DNA of 58,767 nucleotides from Methanothrix sp. (GCA_017994055.1 JAGOLL010000003.1:1-58767); one strand, 5' to 3'. Shown: positions 8,832 to 17,972, counted from the stretch's first letter. Notes: generated by a model not told the origin, from the sequence alone. Program-made: numbers and translations.

Positions 8832-9827
8832 ATGTCTCTCATCTACATCAGCCGCGAGTCGGATATCCCCCTGGTAGGCTGCCTCTACTTCGGAGTGGTG
8901 GACCGGGGCAGCAACCTCCTCCAGATCCGGCCGAGCTGCGGCTGCAATTTGAGCTGCCCCTTCTGCTCAGTGGATGCCGGCCCTAATTCCCGCACCAGGA
9001 TAAACGACTATCAGGTGGAGCTGGACTATCTGATGGAGGCGGTAGAGGAGATCGCCCCATTCAAGGGGCGGGGGGTGGAATGCCATATCGACTCTCCGGG
9101 CGAGCCCATGCTCTATCCCCAAATAGTCGAGCTGGTCCGCCGACTCAAGCAGATAGAGGAGGTGTCCGTCGTATCCATGCAGAGCAACGGCACCCTCCTC
9201 TCCCGGCCCCGGATCAGTGAGCTGGAACAGGCCGGTCTGGACCGGATAAACCTCTCCATCCACTCGCTGCAGCCGGAGAGGGCGGCCTATCTGGCCGGCT
9301 CGATATGCTTTGACATAGAGAAGATCAGGCAGGCGGCAGAGGATATAGCCAAGAGCAATATAGACCTGCTTATAGCCCCGGTGTATATTCCGGGCATCAA
9401 TGACGAGGATATACCGGATCTGATCCGCTTCGCCCGGGATATCGGGGCGGGGAAAAGGTGGCCGCCTCTGGGCATCCAGAAGTTCGAGCATTACCGGCTG
9501 GGAAGAACTCCGGGCAAGGTCCATTCCCAGAGCTGGTGGCAGTTTTATAATCGCAGCATGGCCGGATGGGAGAAGCAGCTTTGCCTGCCGCTTCGCCTCA
9601 GGCCCCAGGACTTCGCCATAGAGAGGCGTCCCATGATTCCCATCGTCCTGGAGAGGAAAGAGAAGATCTGGGTGGATATCCGGGCGCAGGGGTGGGTTCA
9701 GGGCGAGATGCTGGGAGTGGCCAAAAACAGGGTGGTCTCGGTGATGGACTGCCCGGAGGATCTGGGCCGGGTGCATGTCCAGATTGTCAGCAACAAGCAC
9801 AACATCTATGTTGCCGTCCCATGCTGA
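8832..9827 (+). CDS. Radical SAM protein with C-terminal beta-rich domain
   Basis: 331-residue radical SAM enzyme of unassigned substrate. The cluster-binding motif is CGCNLSCPFCSVDA (CxxxCxxC, near residue 44), followed by an SAM-contact GEPMLYP-type segment and IDLLIAPVYIPGIND. The C-terminal 60 residues (from KEKIWVDIRAQGW) resemble a small TRAM/S1-like RNA- or ligand-binding barrel by pattern only. I chose ATG 8832, giving MSLIYISRESDIPLVG. It lies divergently from cobyric acid synthase, separated by about 230 bases. Its downstream neighbour is a membrane glycosyltransferase gene. Related proteins occur across methanogens, but I cannot name a function. Confidence 0.8.
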   Translation: MSLIYISRESDIPLVGCLYFGVVDRGSNLLQIRPSCGCNLSCPFCSVDAGPNSRTRINDYQVELDYLMEAVEEIAPFKGRGVECHIDSPGEPMLYPQIVELVRRLKQIEEVSVVSMQSNGTLLSRPRISELEQAGLDRINLSIHSLQPERAAYLAGSICFDIEKIRQAAEDIAKSNIDLLIAPVYIPGINDEDIPDLIRFARDIGAGKRWPPLGIQKFEHYRLGRTPGKVHSQSWWQFYNRSMAGWEKQLCLPLRLRPQDFAIERRPMIPIVLERKEKIWVDIRAQGWVQGEMLGVAKNRVVSVMDCPEDLGRVHVQIVSNKHNIYVAVPC

Positions 9828-9915
9828 TGCCGGAAGATATCTTTCCAGGCCATCCAGTCGATATCCAAGGGCGCCGGCTCAGACGATGTTCTGCCAATCA
9901 GCAAGGAGGGAAAAT

Positions 9916-11079
9916 ATGACGGGGAAAAGCTTAACAGATCAAGGAGCAACGCATCAGGACGTGCCCGATGTCACACTTGTCATCCCCACCAAAAATGAGG
10001 CAGAGACGATATGCGAGTGCATCAATAGAGCCAGGCAGGTCTTCGCCGATATGGGCCTGGAGGGTGAGATCCTGGTCTCGGACAGCTCTACCGATGATAC
10101 CCCCGATCTGGCCCGCTCCTGCGGGGCGAGGGTGATAAAGCCGGACAAGCTAGGATATGGAAACGCCTACCTGGCGGGCTTTGAGCAGGCCCGGGGCGAC
10201 TATATCGTCATGATGGATGGGGATCTGACATATGATCCGGCCGATATGGCGAGCATGATCTCCCTTCTGCAAAGCGGCAGCTATGACCTGGTTATGGGCT
10301 CAAGGCTGAAGGGAAAGATCATTCCCGGGGCAATGCCGGCCCTGCATCGCTATATAGGCAATCCGGTCCTGACCTGGATACTGAATAAGCTCTTCTCCAC
10401 AAGCATATCCGATGCCCATTGTGGACTGCGGGCCATAACCAGGCCGGCCTTAAAGAGCCTGGGCCTGAGATCAGGGGGGATGGAATTCGCCTCCGAGATG
10501 CTGATTGAGGCGGCGGGCATGAATCTGAGGATCTGCGAGGTTCCCATAGTCTACAATCCCCGTAAGGGGGCCTCCAAGCTCAACTCCTTCACCGATGGTT
10601 GGAGGCATCTTCGCTTTATGATGCTCTACCGTCCCGGACCCTTTCTTCTCTTTCCCGGCCTGGCGGCCATGATCCTCGGCCTGCTCTTGGCGGCGCAGGT
10701 TTACCTGAGCGGCGGCTCTAGGATGCACTCCATGATCCTGGGAGGGCTGCTGGTGATCATAGGCTATCAGATGCTGTTAGGGGGACTGTATTTCAGAGCA
10801 TTCGCCGCCTCCTACAGGCTGCACCGGAAGGGAAAAAAGGAGCATTTTTTGAGCTACCATTCCCTGGAAAAGGAGCTGCTTTTGGGCATTTTATTGCTTG
10901 CAGCAGGGATTGTCATCGGTGCCCGGGTCCTTTTGAGCTGGGGCGCATCCGGCTTCGGAGCCCTTTATGCGGCTCAGAGCGCCATGATGGCCATGATCCT
11001 TTGCATCCTGGGAATTCAAACCCTGTTCTCCGGGACATTCGTTAGTCTGCTATTGCTTGAGAGCGGCCAGCAGGACTAG
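9916..11079 (+). CDS. Glycosyltransferase family 2 with C-terminal membrane helices (dolichyl-phosphate sugar synthase-like)
   Basis: 387-residue GT-A enzyme. Residues 15-240 contain VTLVIPTKNEAETI, the acidic metal site MMDGDLTYDPADMA and SDAHCGLRAITRPAL, typical of polyprenyl-phosphate glucose/mannose synthases. About four hydrophobic helices follow (from FLLFPGLAAMILGLLL), so the protein is membrane anchored. The product would be a lipid-linked sugar for S-layer or surface glycosylation. The start is fixed by a strong ribosome-binding site (GGAGGG) five bases before ATG 9916; a longer frame upstream would overlap the radical SAM gene. It precedes the convergent rml genes. Confidence 0.85.
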   Translation: MTGKSLTDQGATHQDVPDVTLVIPTKNEAETICECINRARQVFADMGLEGEILVSDSSTDDTPDLARSCGARVIKPDKLGYGNAYLAGFEQARGDYIVMMDGDLTYDPADMASMISLLQSGSYDLVMGSRLKGKIIPGAMPALHRYIGNPVLTWILNKLFSTSISDAHCGLRAITRPALKSLGLRSGGMEFASEMLIEAAGMNLRICEVPIVYNPRKGASKLNSFTDGWRHLRFMMLYRPGPFLLFPGLAAMILGLLLAAQVYLSGGSRMHSMILGGLLVIIGYQMLLGGLYFRAFAASYRLHRKGKKEHFLSYHSLEKELLLGILLLAAGIVIGARVLLSWGASGFGALYAAQSAMMAMILCILGIQTLFSGTFVSLLLLESGQQD

Positions 11080-11257
11080 AAAAAATAATCCTTGCAGCTT
11101 GAATTTCGCCCATGGGAATGAAGATAGGCTTTTGTGAGGACTGCTTTTTATGGGTGCTATATTCATCCTAAATGCGGCATGAGAGAGCCATTGGGGCTTC
11201 GGATCGGTGGGGCTCGATGCATCCGGTATTGGTCGGAATTATCATCTGCCTTCCGGC

Positions 11258-12205
11258 TTACAGCAGCCCCTGCCACCAGCTCTTATTATCGAGGTACCAT
11301 TGGATGGTCTCTTGAAGGGCTTCATCGAATTGATGCTCCGGCCTCCATCCCAGTTTTCTTATCTTGCTGCAGTCCACAGAGTAGCGCCGGTCGTGGCCCG
11401 GCCGGTCCGCCACATGTCGGATGAGGCTTTCCGGCTTATTGAGCAGAGAAAGAATGCGCGAGGTTATCTCCAGATTGGAAAGCTCGCATCCTCCTCCTAT
11501 GTTGTAGATCTCCCCCGGCCTTCCCTGATCCAGAACCAGATCTATGGCCCGGCAGTTGTCCTCTACATAGAGCCAGTCCCGGACATTGCCTCCCGATCCA
11601 TAAACAGGAAGGCTTTCATCCTTTAGGGCTCGCAGCACGAAGAATGGGATCAGCTTTTCGGGATACTGGAAGGGCCCGAAGTTGTTTGAGCTTCGGGTGA
11701 TGACCACGGGAAGGCCGAAGGTGATGAAATAAGAGCGGGCCAGCAGATCGGCCCCGGCTTTGGAGGCGGAATATGGAGAGGAGGGACTGAGGCAGTCGGA
11801 CTCCCGAAAGGAGCCCTGCAGGATGCTGCCGTAGACCTCATCGGTGCTTATCTGAACGAATCTCGCCAGATTGGCCGATCGGGCCTCCTCCAGAAGGACC
11901 TGCGCTCCCAGCACATTGCTGCGAATAAATGCCGAAGGCTCGGAAATGGAGCGGTCGACATGGGTCTCGGCAGCGAAATTGACTGCTGCATCACATCCCT
12001 CCATGGCTTTATGCACAGCAGCCGGCTCGCAGATATCCCCTTTATAAAAGGTTATATCCCCCAGACAATCTTCCAGGCTCTCTCTTCTGCCGCAATATGT
12101 CAGCGCATCCAAGACCACGACCTCGCACCCAGGCCGGGCTTTAAGAATATGCCGGACGAAGTTGCTGCCGATAAAGCCGGCGCCGCCGGTAACAAGAAGC
12201 CTCAT
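11258..12205 (-). CDS. rmlB: dTDP-glucose 4,6-dehydratase
   Basis: 315-residue extended SDR enzyme that converts dTDP-glucose to dTDP-4-keto-6-deoxyglucose. It has the NAD motif VTGGAGFIGSNFV at the N-terminus, the TDEVYG active-site segment with acid residues, and the catalytic YSASKAGADLL (YxxxK). NFGPFQYPEKLIP and NVRDWLYVEDNCRA are diagnostic for RmlB. It is the last gene of a minus-strand trio with RmlA and an RmlC-like epimerase, with an eight-base gap to the latter. Product feeds a deoxysugar for surface glycans. Confidence 0.92.
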   Translation of the reverse strand: MRLLVTGGAGFIGSNFVRHILKARPGCEVVVLDALTYCGRRESLEDCLGDITFYKGDICEPAAVHKAMEGCDAAVNFAAETHVDRSISEPSAFIRSNVLGAQVLLEEARSANLARFVQISTDEVYGSILQGSFRESDCLSPSSPYSASKAGADLLARSYFITFGLPVVITRSSNNFGPFQYPEKLIPFFVLRALKDESLPVYGSGGNVRDWLYVEDNCRAIDLVLDQGRPGEIYNIGGGCELSNLEITSRILSLLNKPESLIRHVADRPGHDRRYSVDCSKIRKLGWRPEHQFDEALQETIQWYLDNKSWWQGLL

Positions 12206-12213
12206 CCTCGACC

Positions 12214-12681
12214 TCAGCCGTGCTTTTTCCCCGGCTCGAGCAGCCAGTCGTAGGGTATCAGATCGCTGTCCGGAGACAGTCTGAACTCGTCCGGCTCCCG
12301 GTAGTCATAGGGATGGGTGGGCACGCTGAGGAAGTAGGCCGTATCCTGGCCCAGGGCCTTGAAGCCGTGATAGACCATGGGAGGCACACTTATGAGCAGG
12401 GGATTTCTCTCTCCCACAAAAAACTCGTTTACCTCACCCCTGGTGATCGATTCTTCCCTGCTGTCATAGAGGGCCACCTTCATCATCCCTTTTATGCAGG
12501 TGAAATTGTCCGTCTGCTTCTTATGATAGTGCCAGGCTTTGACCACCCCGGGATAGGCGGTGGTAAGATATACCTGGCCGAAGCGCTTGAAGATCTCGTC
12601 ATCGCAGCGCAAAATCTCCATCAGCCAGCCACGCTCATCAGGAATCACCCTCAGGTTCTTGGTCTTCACCCCCTCGATCAT
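12214..12681 (-). CDS. rmlC: dTDP-4-dehydrorhamnose 3,5-epimerase-like cupin
   Basis: 155-residue cupin of the RmlC family, which epimerises the keto-sugar made by RmlB. Visible family elements are the KAWHYHKKQTDNFTCIKG histidine segment, YHGFKAL near residue 105, and the closing DEFRLSPDSDLIPYDWL. It is about 25 residues shorter than typical RmlC, and the histidine segment differs from the usual GLHxQ, so a 3-epimerase or related sugar isomerase is possible. ATG overlaps the stop of rmlA by four bases, indicating co-translation. It lies eight bases upstream of rmlB. Confidence 0.75.
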   Translation of the reverse strand: MIEGVKTKNLRVIPDERGWLMEILRCDDEIFKRFGQVYLTTAYPGVVKAWHYHKKQTDNFTCIKGMMKVALYDSREESITRGEVNEFFVGERNPLLISVPPMVYHGFKALGQDTAYFLSVPTHPYDYREPDEFRLSPDSDLIPYDWLLEPGKKHG

Positions 12682-13739
12682 ATCTTCACCTCTGATCCAT
12701 CCCCCACAATAAAGCGGTAGCCGACGGGCTTTTTGGAGCTTTCTCCTATCTTGACCCTGGTGCCTATAAGGCTGTCCACGATCTTGCCCTTAAAGTCGAT
12801 CTCCGTCCCCTCCATCACAATAGAGCCCTCGATCTCGGAGTTGCGAATAACACAATCGCTACCGATGCTGGTATAGGGGCCGATATAGCTATTGGATATG
12901 CTGCAGTTCTGCCCAATTATGGCCGGGCCGCGCACAGTGGAGTGCTCGTCCAGGACAGTCCCTTCTCCTATCTCTACCCTTCCCTGCACCTGGGAGCCGC
13001 CCTGGATCAGGCCGGAGCAGGAGTAGGGAAGGCTGTCCAGGATGAGGTTGTTGGCGCTGAGTATGTCTCCCGGCATGCCTGTGTCCTTCCACCATCCGCT
13101 TACCAGGGAGGCTTTAACACGATAGCCTTTGTCTATAAGCCATTGTATGGCATCGGTTATCTCCAGCTCGCCGCGCCAGGAGGGCCTGATCTCCTTCACC
13201 GCCTCAAATATGGCCGGAGAGAAGAGGTAAACACCCACCAGTGCCAGCCGGGATGGCGGGACCTTCGGCTTTTCCACCAATCGCAATACCCGTCCCTTTT
13301 CGTCCAGCTCAGCCACGCCGAACCTCTCCGGTTGATCAACCTCGGTGAGAAGGATGCAAGCATCATCTTCTCCCGACAGGAAGAGGCGCACATGCTCAAC
13401 TATGCCATTGCAGAGAAGGTTATCTCCCAGATACATCACAAATGGCTCTCCGGCTATAAAATCCTGGGAGATCAGAACGGCATGGGCGAGCCCCTGGGGC
13501 TCCTCCTGGTAGATGAACTGAATTCTGGCATCCCACTTCCGGCCGGTCACAATCTTCTGGACCTGGTCCCGGTTGGGGCCGACGACGATTCCTATCTCCC
13601 TAATGCCTGCCTCAATCAGGTCCTCTATGGCATAGAAGAGTATTGGCTTGTTGGCTACTGGTATGAGCTGCTTTTGCTGCGAGTATGTCAGAGGCCGCAG
13701 CCTGGTCCCGTGACCACCCGAAAGGATCAGACCTTTCAT
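12678..13739 (-). CDS. rmlA: Glucose-1-phosphate thymidylyltransferase (long type with left-handed beta-helix)
   Basis: 353-residue sugar nucleotidyltransferase that makes dTDP-glucose (or a related nucleotide sugar). The N-terminal signature GLILSGGHGTRLRPLTY and the KQLIPVANKPILFYAIEDL lysine site are present, as is MYLGDNLLCNG. From about residue 245 a hexapeptide-repeat left-handed beta-helix follows (PAIIGQNCSISNSYIGPYTS). This long form is typical of archaeal enzymes and differs from the about 290-residue bacterial RmlA. First gene of the rmlA-rmlC-rmlB unit. No RmlD reductase is seen in the window. Confidence 0.88.
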   Translation of the reverse strand: MKGLILSGGHGTRLRPLTYSQQKQLIPVANKPILFYAIEDLIEAGIREIGIVVGPNRDQVQKIVTGRKWDARIQFIYQEEPQGLAHAVLISQDFIAGEPFVMYLGDNLLCNGIVEHVRLFLSGEDDACILLTEVDQPERFGVAELDEKGRVLRLVEKPKVPPSRLALVGVYLFSPAIFEAVKEIRPSWRGELEITDAIQWLIDKGYRVKASLVSGWWKDTGMPGDILSANNLILDSLPYSCSGLIQGGSQVQGRVEIGEGTVLDEHSTVRGPAIIGQNCSISNSYIGPYTSIGSDCVIRNSEIEGSIVMEGTEIDFKGKIVDSLIGTRVKIGESSKKPVGYRFIVGDGSEVKI

Positions 13740-13867
13740 CTATTATCAATCCCCGTTTTGGGCTTCATCATTATCGCTCTAGAGACCGCCTTGCCCATTT
13801 AAATGTTTGCGGATGAGAGAATGGAAATGGACTTCGGGCCACGGTGATTATGGTGCAAAAATGGTAT

Positions 13868-15109
13868 CTACGCCGCTCTCCTGTCCTTTCCTGACAGATA
13901 ATAATTGAGCTGGTCGGAGATTATATCCCTCAAGCCGGATTTTATGCTGCAGCCTATAGCCCTGATTTTTCTGGCATCGGATAGGAGTATGGGAACCTCA
14001 GCCGGCCGGAACCTATTGGCATCGAAATTGACCTTGATCTCTCCTTTATCTGTATGAACAATTATACCCCCATCTTCCGGCATATACTCCAGCTCCTCTC
14101 GGAGCATCAGATCGTCAATCCCGGTCCTTTCAAAATTCATTCCAAAGAGGGGCGAGTCCTCCTTGATGAGCGGATCAGCCACGGCTTTATCTCCGGAGAA
14201 GGCATTGATTCTTTTTATCTCATATCCAGCCCCCTCCAGACTCAATAGCAGAAAGCTGAGGACGGAGTTTGTTCTCTCCGATCCCTGGTTATAGACCTGG
14301 CCATATTCTCCCTTCTCTCCCAGAGTGATGTAGCCTTCGATTATATCCGAGACATGGCTCCAGTCCCGGAAGGCATTCACATTTCCTATGCTTAAGTGGT
14401 TGATCTCGCCGAATTTGAGTTTCATCACCTGGCTGGTTATGGATGAGGTCACAAACATGGCTCCCCGGCCGGCTCCCTCATGGTTGAAGGCTCTGGAAAC
14501 AATGGTCTTGATGCCGTATGAGTGCCAGTAATTTCTCATCAGGTAGTCTCCGTATACCTTGCTCACGGCATAGGGAGACATCGGTCGGAGGGGATTTTCT
14601 TCGGATATGGGAATCTCCGGTATTCTCAACGGTTCCGGAAAGACCGATCCGTAGCGGCTCTTGGCCTTTTCATATTGCTTTTCGGAGGAGATGACCAGGC
14701 CATATTCCTCGCTGCTTCCGGCAAAGACGACAACCGGATCGGCGTCTTTCAGGCGGATGGCCTCAAGAAGATTAGCAGTGCCGCAGCAGTTGGTGCCCAT
14801 GGTCTCCAAAGGATCAGAAAAGGATCTGGGAATGAAGGACTGTGCACCGAAGTGAAATATCATATCTGGATTGCTTATGGAAATGGCATTTCCCAGGCTG
14901 GAGATGCTCTCGAGATCTCCCTCAATGAGGTTGATGCCCCTCTCGATCTTCTGCCTCTTGATATTATGTGGAATTATCCCATCGCAGCGCCTTCTCACCA
15001 GGCCGAATACATTTGCTCCTCTGTCTATGAGCTCTCTGGCCATGAGGGAGCCGACAAATCCGCTGATTCCGGTTATCAGTATGTTCTTCTTCTCGCAGCC
15101 CATGTTCAT
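13868..15109 (-). CDS. NAD-dependent sugar dehydratase/epimerase, GDP-mannose 4,6-dehydratase-like
   Basis: 413-residue extended SDR protein. It has the dinucleotide motif ITGISGFVGSLMAREL, active-site YAVSKVYGDYLM (YxxxK), and RDWSHVSDIIEGY, which resembles GDP-mannose 4,6-dehydratases. The C-terminal 90 residues are longer than usual and end DIISDQLNYYLSGKDRRAA. I start at ATG 15109 (MNMGCEKKN) or ATG 15103; the frame stays open further upstream but has no family similarity and overlaps the divergent GT4 gene. It probably supplies a deoxysugar. Its precise substrate is not determined. Confidence 0.78.
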   Translation of the reverse strand: MNMGCEKKNILITGISGFVGSLMARELIDRGANVFGLVRRRCDGIIPHNIKRQKIERGINLIEGDLESISSLGNAISISNPDMIFHFGAQSFIPRSFSDPLETMGTNCCGTANLLEAIRLKDADPVVVFAGSSEEYGLVISSEKQYEKAKSRYGSVFPEPLRIPEIPISEENPLRPMSPYAVSKVYGDYLMRNYWHSYGIKTIVSRAFNHEGAGRGAMFVTSSITSQVMKLKFGEINHLSIGNVNAFRDWSHVSDIIEGYITLGEKGEYGQVYNQGSERTNSVLSFLLLSLEGAGYEIKRINAFSGDKAVADPLIKEDSPLFGMNFERTGIDDLMLREELEYMPEDGGIIVHTDKGEIKVNFDANRFRPAEVPILLSDARKIRAIGCSIKSGLRDIISDQLNYYLSGKDRRAA

Positions 15110-15293
15110 TCTATCCTGCTCTATAATAATATTAACATAATACCAAAATGAATCAGATCCGGGGCAGCTTCTGCCCTCTGATCCATGTCGCATATTATCG
15201 CTATTCCACGCTGAAACAGGATTTAAAGCTAACCCCTGCCGGCAGTCTTTTTGAAATCGATTCTCAGTGATCGATGAGAGAAATGAGAGCAGG

Positions 15294-15303
15294 TTTATAA
15301 ATA
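15294..15303 (+). promoter_or_regulatory. TATA box for the GT4/GT2 operon
   Basis: TTTATAAATA lies 24 bases upstream of the ATG of a 22-codon ORF, so a transcript starting about 25 bases downstream would be nearly leaderless. It sits in the 281-base divergent gap between the SDR gene and the GT4 gene. Confidence 0.5.
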
Positions 15304-15326
15304 ATCCTGCTGAAGAGTGCATTGAT

Positions 15327-15395
15327 ATGGCAAGGAGACTTGCGGCCATGGAATTGACCGAGATCATAGAGATGGAAAAAAGCCGTCTGCAATGA
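15327..15395 (+). CDS. Possible 22-residue leader peptide overlapping the GT4 start
   Basis: Short frame starting MARRLAAMELTEIIEMEKS. Its TGA overlaps the ATG of the GT4 gene in an ATGA junction, and its ATG lies close to the predicted transcription start. This layout suggests translational coupling from a leaderless small ORF. Only position and overlap support it; there is no known family. Confidence 0.3.
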   Translation: MARRLAAMELTEIIEMEKSRLQ

Positions 15396-16507
15396 AGATA
15401 TTGCATACTCCGGTCCGGCTTTATGCTACGGGAGGAGTGGAGAATTATGTCCTCAATCTCACCAGATCCCTGGCCGACCTGGGCCATGAGGTCAAGGTCA
15501 TCTGCTCCGAATCGGCTAGGGACATGGACTGCGACGCAAGGATATCGGTCCGGACTCTCGGAAGCATTGGCCGGATAGCCAATACCAATATCACCCTCGG
15601 GCTTCCTCTGGCGCTTTCGAGGGAGAATTTCGATGTCATGCACACTCATCTTCCCACTCCATGGAGCGCTGACTGGAGCCTTCTCGCCTGCCTGGCCAAA
15701 AAGAAGCCTTTGATCTTGACCTATCACAATGACATTGTGGGAGAGGGAATGGCCGGGCATCTGGCCAGGCTTTACAATGCCAGCGCCCTTAATCTGCTAC
15801 TCAAGAGATCGGCCAGGATTTTGGTGGCCCGGCCCAGGCATGTCTCGGACCGCCTGGAGCCCTTTATGGATAAGGTCGAGTTCGTGCCGGTGGGAGTGGA
15901 CACCCAGTTCTTTTATCCCCTGCAGCAGCAGTACGAAGGGGACATATTCTTCTTGAGCGTTCTTGATGCCTTCCACAGCTACAAGGGGCTGGATGTGCTT
16001 CTCCAGTCGCTCAAGGCAGTCAAAGAGCAGATCCCAGATGTAAAGCTGGTAGTGGGAGGTGGAGGAGAGCTGCTGGATCATTACCGGCAAAGTGCCAGAG
16101 ATCTCGGCCTGGAGAGAAATGTGAGATTTGAGGGCCGCATCTCTCAGGAGAGGCTCCTCCAGATTTACAATGGCTGCAAGCTCTTTGTTCTTCCATCACT
16201 CTCTGCACAGCAGGAGGGCTTCGGAATTGTTCCTCTGGAGGCTATGGCCTGCGGCCGTCCCGTTGTGGTCACCGATATTGTAGGTGTGGCTGAGGATGTT
16301 GCTAAGAGCGGAGCTGGAATCGTGGTCAGGCCGGAGGATCATGATTCCCTGGCCAGGGCTATGGTCTCGATCATAGCTGATGAGAGGAGCGCAGCCAGGA
16401 TGGGCAGGGCGGGAAGAGATCTGGTGATGGAGAAATACAGCTGGAAGACCGTGGCTCTCCAGGTGGAGAGGATTTACCGGGAGGTGATAAAGAATGCCCA
16501 AGATTAG
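15392..16507 (+). CDS. Glycosyltransferase family 4
   Basis: 371-residue GT-B glycosyltransferase. The N-terminal acceptor domain starts MKILHTPVRLYATGGVENYV, with GGVE matching the family glycine loop and MHTHLPTPWSADW further on. The C-terminal donor domain has VVGGGGELLDHY and QEGFGIVPLEAMACGRPVV, containing the EX7E residues. It is likely to add a sugar in the outer chain of a lipid-linked glycan. It overlaps the following GT2 gene by 14 bases, so the two form one operon, divergent from the sugar-nucleotide genes that presumably make the donor. Confidence 0.88.
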   Translation: MKILHTPVRLYATGGVENYVLNLTRSLADLGHEVKVICSESARDMDCDARISVRTLGSIGRIANTNITLGLPLALSRENFDVMHTHLPTPWSADWSLLACLAKKKPLILTYHNDIVGEGMAGHLARLYNASALNLLLKRSARILVARPRHVSDRLEPFMDKVEFVPVGVDTQFFYPLQQQYEGDIFFLSVLDAFHSYKGLDVLLQSLKAVKEQIPDVKLVVGGGGELLDHYRQSARDLGLERNVRFEGRISQERLLQIYNGCKLFVLPSLSAQQEGFGIVPLEAMACGRPVVVTDIVGVAEDVAKSGAGIVVRPEDHDSLARAMVSIIADERSAARMGRAGRDLVMEKYSWKTVALQVERIYREVIKNAQD

Positions 16508-17438
16508 CGTCATTGTGGTCAATTTCAACGGAAAGAGGTTTTTAGATGACTGTCTCAACTCCCTTGCCCACCAGACCTATAGGGACTATGAGGTGATAGT
16601 GGTGGATAATGCCTCCCAGGATGGAAGCGTGGAGCACATGAGATCCCGCTTTCCCTGGACCAGGATAGTCGAAAACAAGGTCAACCTGGGCTCTACGGGG
16701 GGAAATAATTCCGGAATTCGCGAGGCTGGGGGGGAGTTCATAGTCACCCTCAATAACGACACCACTGTGGAAAAGGATTTTCTGGATCTATTGATTGAAC
16801 CCATGTCCGATTTGAGCGTCGGTATGTGCGGCAGCAAGATGGTATATCCTGACGGCAGAATCAACTCCACCGGGCTGTGCCTCTCCCGGAGCGGCGCCTC
16901 CTGGGACCGGGGAGCATCGGAGGAGGACCTGGGCCAGTACGACCGGCAGGAGGAGATCTTTGGGGCTTGCGCTGGAGCTGCTCTCTACCGCAAGAAGATG
17001 CTGGATGAGATCGGCCTCTTCGACGAGGACTTCTTCATCTTCATGGAGGATATCGATCTGACCTTGCGGGCCCGCCATGCCGGATGGAGATGCATATATG
17101 TCCCGAAAGCCGTCGCCCATCATCTGCATGGGGCCACCGCGGGAGTGGGATCGGACCTGGCAGTATATTACGGCAACAGAAACATCATGTGGCTGCCGGC
17201 CAAGAACTATCCTTTGCCATTTTTGATCGCCTGCCTTCCCTGGATCCTGGGCCGGAACCTGATGGTTCTGCCCTACTACGCCATGAAGGGCAAGGCCAGG
17301 GTGGTGCTCAAGGCCAAATGGGACGGCCTGCTGGGGCTGCCAAAGATGATAGCCAAGAGAAAGACCATTGCCCGAAAGGTCCCCTGGGGGGAGGTGAGAA
17401 GATTCATCGGCACATGGGCCGGCTCCAGGCGGGGCTGA
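16494..17438 (+). CDS. Glycosyltransferase family 2
   Basis: 314-residue GT-A glycosyltransferase of the rhamnosyl/WcaA type. Motifs are ISVIVVNFNGKRFLDDCLNS at the N-terminus, NNDTTVEKDFL as metal-binding region, and FDEDFFIFMEDIDLTLRARH, which is strongly diagnostic of rhamnosyltransferase-like GT2 enzymes. One hydrophobic stretch near residues 240-265 may dock to the membrane. Starts inside the end of the GT4 gene. Proximity to rmlABC makes a rhamnose-like donor reasonable, though only inferred. Confidence 0.87.
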   Translation: MPKISVIVVNFNGKRFLDDCLNSLAHQTYRDYEVIVVDNASQDGSVEHMRSRFPWTRIVENKVNLGSTGGNNSGIREAGGEFIVTLNNDTTVEKDFLDLLIEPMSDLSVGMCGSKMVYPDGRINSTGLCLSRSGASWDRGASEEDLGQYDRQEEIFGACAGAALYRKKMLDEIGLFDEDFFIFMEDIDLTLRARHAGWRCIYVPKAVAHHLHGATAGVGSDLAVYYGNRNIMWLPAKNYPLPFLIACLPWILGRNLMVLPYYAMKGKARVVLKAKWDGLLGLPKMIAKRKTIARKVPWGEVRRFIGTWAGSRRG

Positions 17439-17480
17439 AGATCTGCATCTGCGGCTATAGTGGCGCAGATCATCCCTGTT

Positions 17481-17972
17481 TTAGATGTTCTCTCCCTGAT
17501 ATCTTCCAGAATACACCTTTTCCGCCTCTTTTTCCAGCCGGAGAAATAATAGCTGCATCATCCGGGCGTTCTTCTTCAGCCTCAGTCCGGCCGGATTATG
17601 GACCACCAGCAGGCTCTGGCTCCTGCCCCGGTAGCCCGGATCCCATAGAGCTGTCTCCAGAGCCGCACCGCAGCGCAGCAGGGTGGACCGGGACCGGGCC
17701 AGAGCGGCCGCATTCCTGGGAATGCTCACAATCTCATTGAAGGTCACCAGGTAGGCCCCTGGGGAGAGGCTGATCCAGCCGTCAGAATCGAAATCCATAT
17801 GCTCTGTCTGCGGCAAAATCCGCTCTTTATTATCAAAGGCCAGAGAGCCGGAGGAGGAGAAGCGCTCGATTTTCTGCAGCGTCAGCTCCAGGCCGCACAT
17901 CTGGGTCTGGGAATCCTCATCGATCATGCCTTCTGCCAGGCCCTTCAATTCTTTACCCGAGATTATGCTCAT
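17481..17972 (-). CDS. dut: Archaeal deoxyuridine 5'-triphosphate nucleotidohydrolase (dUTPase)
   Basis: 163-residue trimeric-fold enzyme of the dCTP deaminase/dUTPase superfamily that hydrolyses dUTP to dUMP and keeps uracil out of DNA. Diagnostic segment is RSRSTLLRCGAALETALWDP followed by GYRGRSQSLL, where RSTLLRCG and the Gly-rich strand form the nucleotide site. The start at ATG 17972 (MSIISGKELK) is preceded by a good ribosome-binding site, GGAGGA; the longer frame is rejected. The alternative, dCTP deaminase, usually has a longer C-terminus. A TATA-like TAGTATATTT about 80 bases upstream could be its own promoter. Confidence 0.82.
   Translation of the reverse strand: MSIISGKELKGLAEGMIDEDSQTQMCGLELTLQKIERFSSSGSLAFDNKERILPQTEHMDFDSDGWISLSPGAYLVTFNEIVSIPRNAAALARSRSTLLRCGAALETALWDPGYRGRSQSLLVVHNPAGLRLKKNARMMQLLFLRLEKEAEKVYSGRYQGENI

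Noticed and set aside
15110..15760. N-terminal extension of the GDP-mannose-dehydratase-like gene
   Set aside because: It would overlap the divergent GT4 gene and its promoter, and has no family similarity; the SDR fold starts at 15109.
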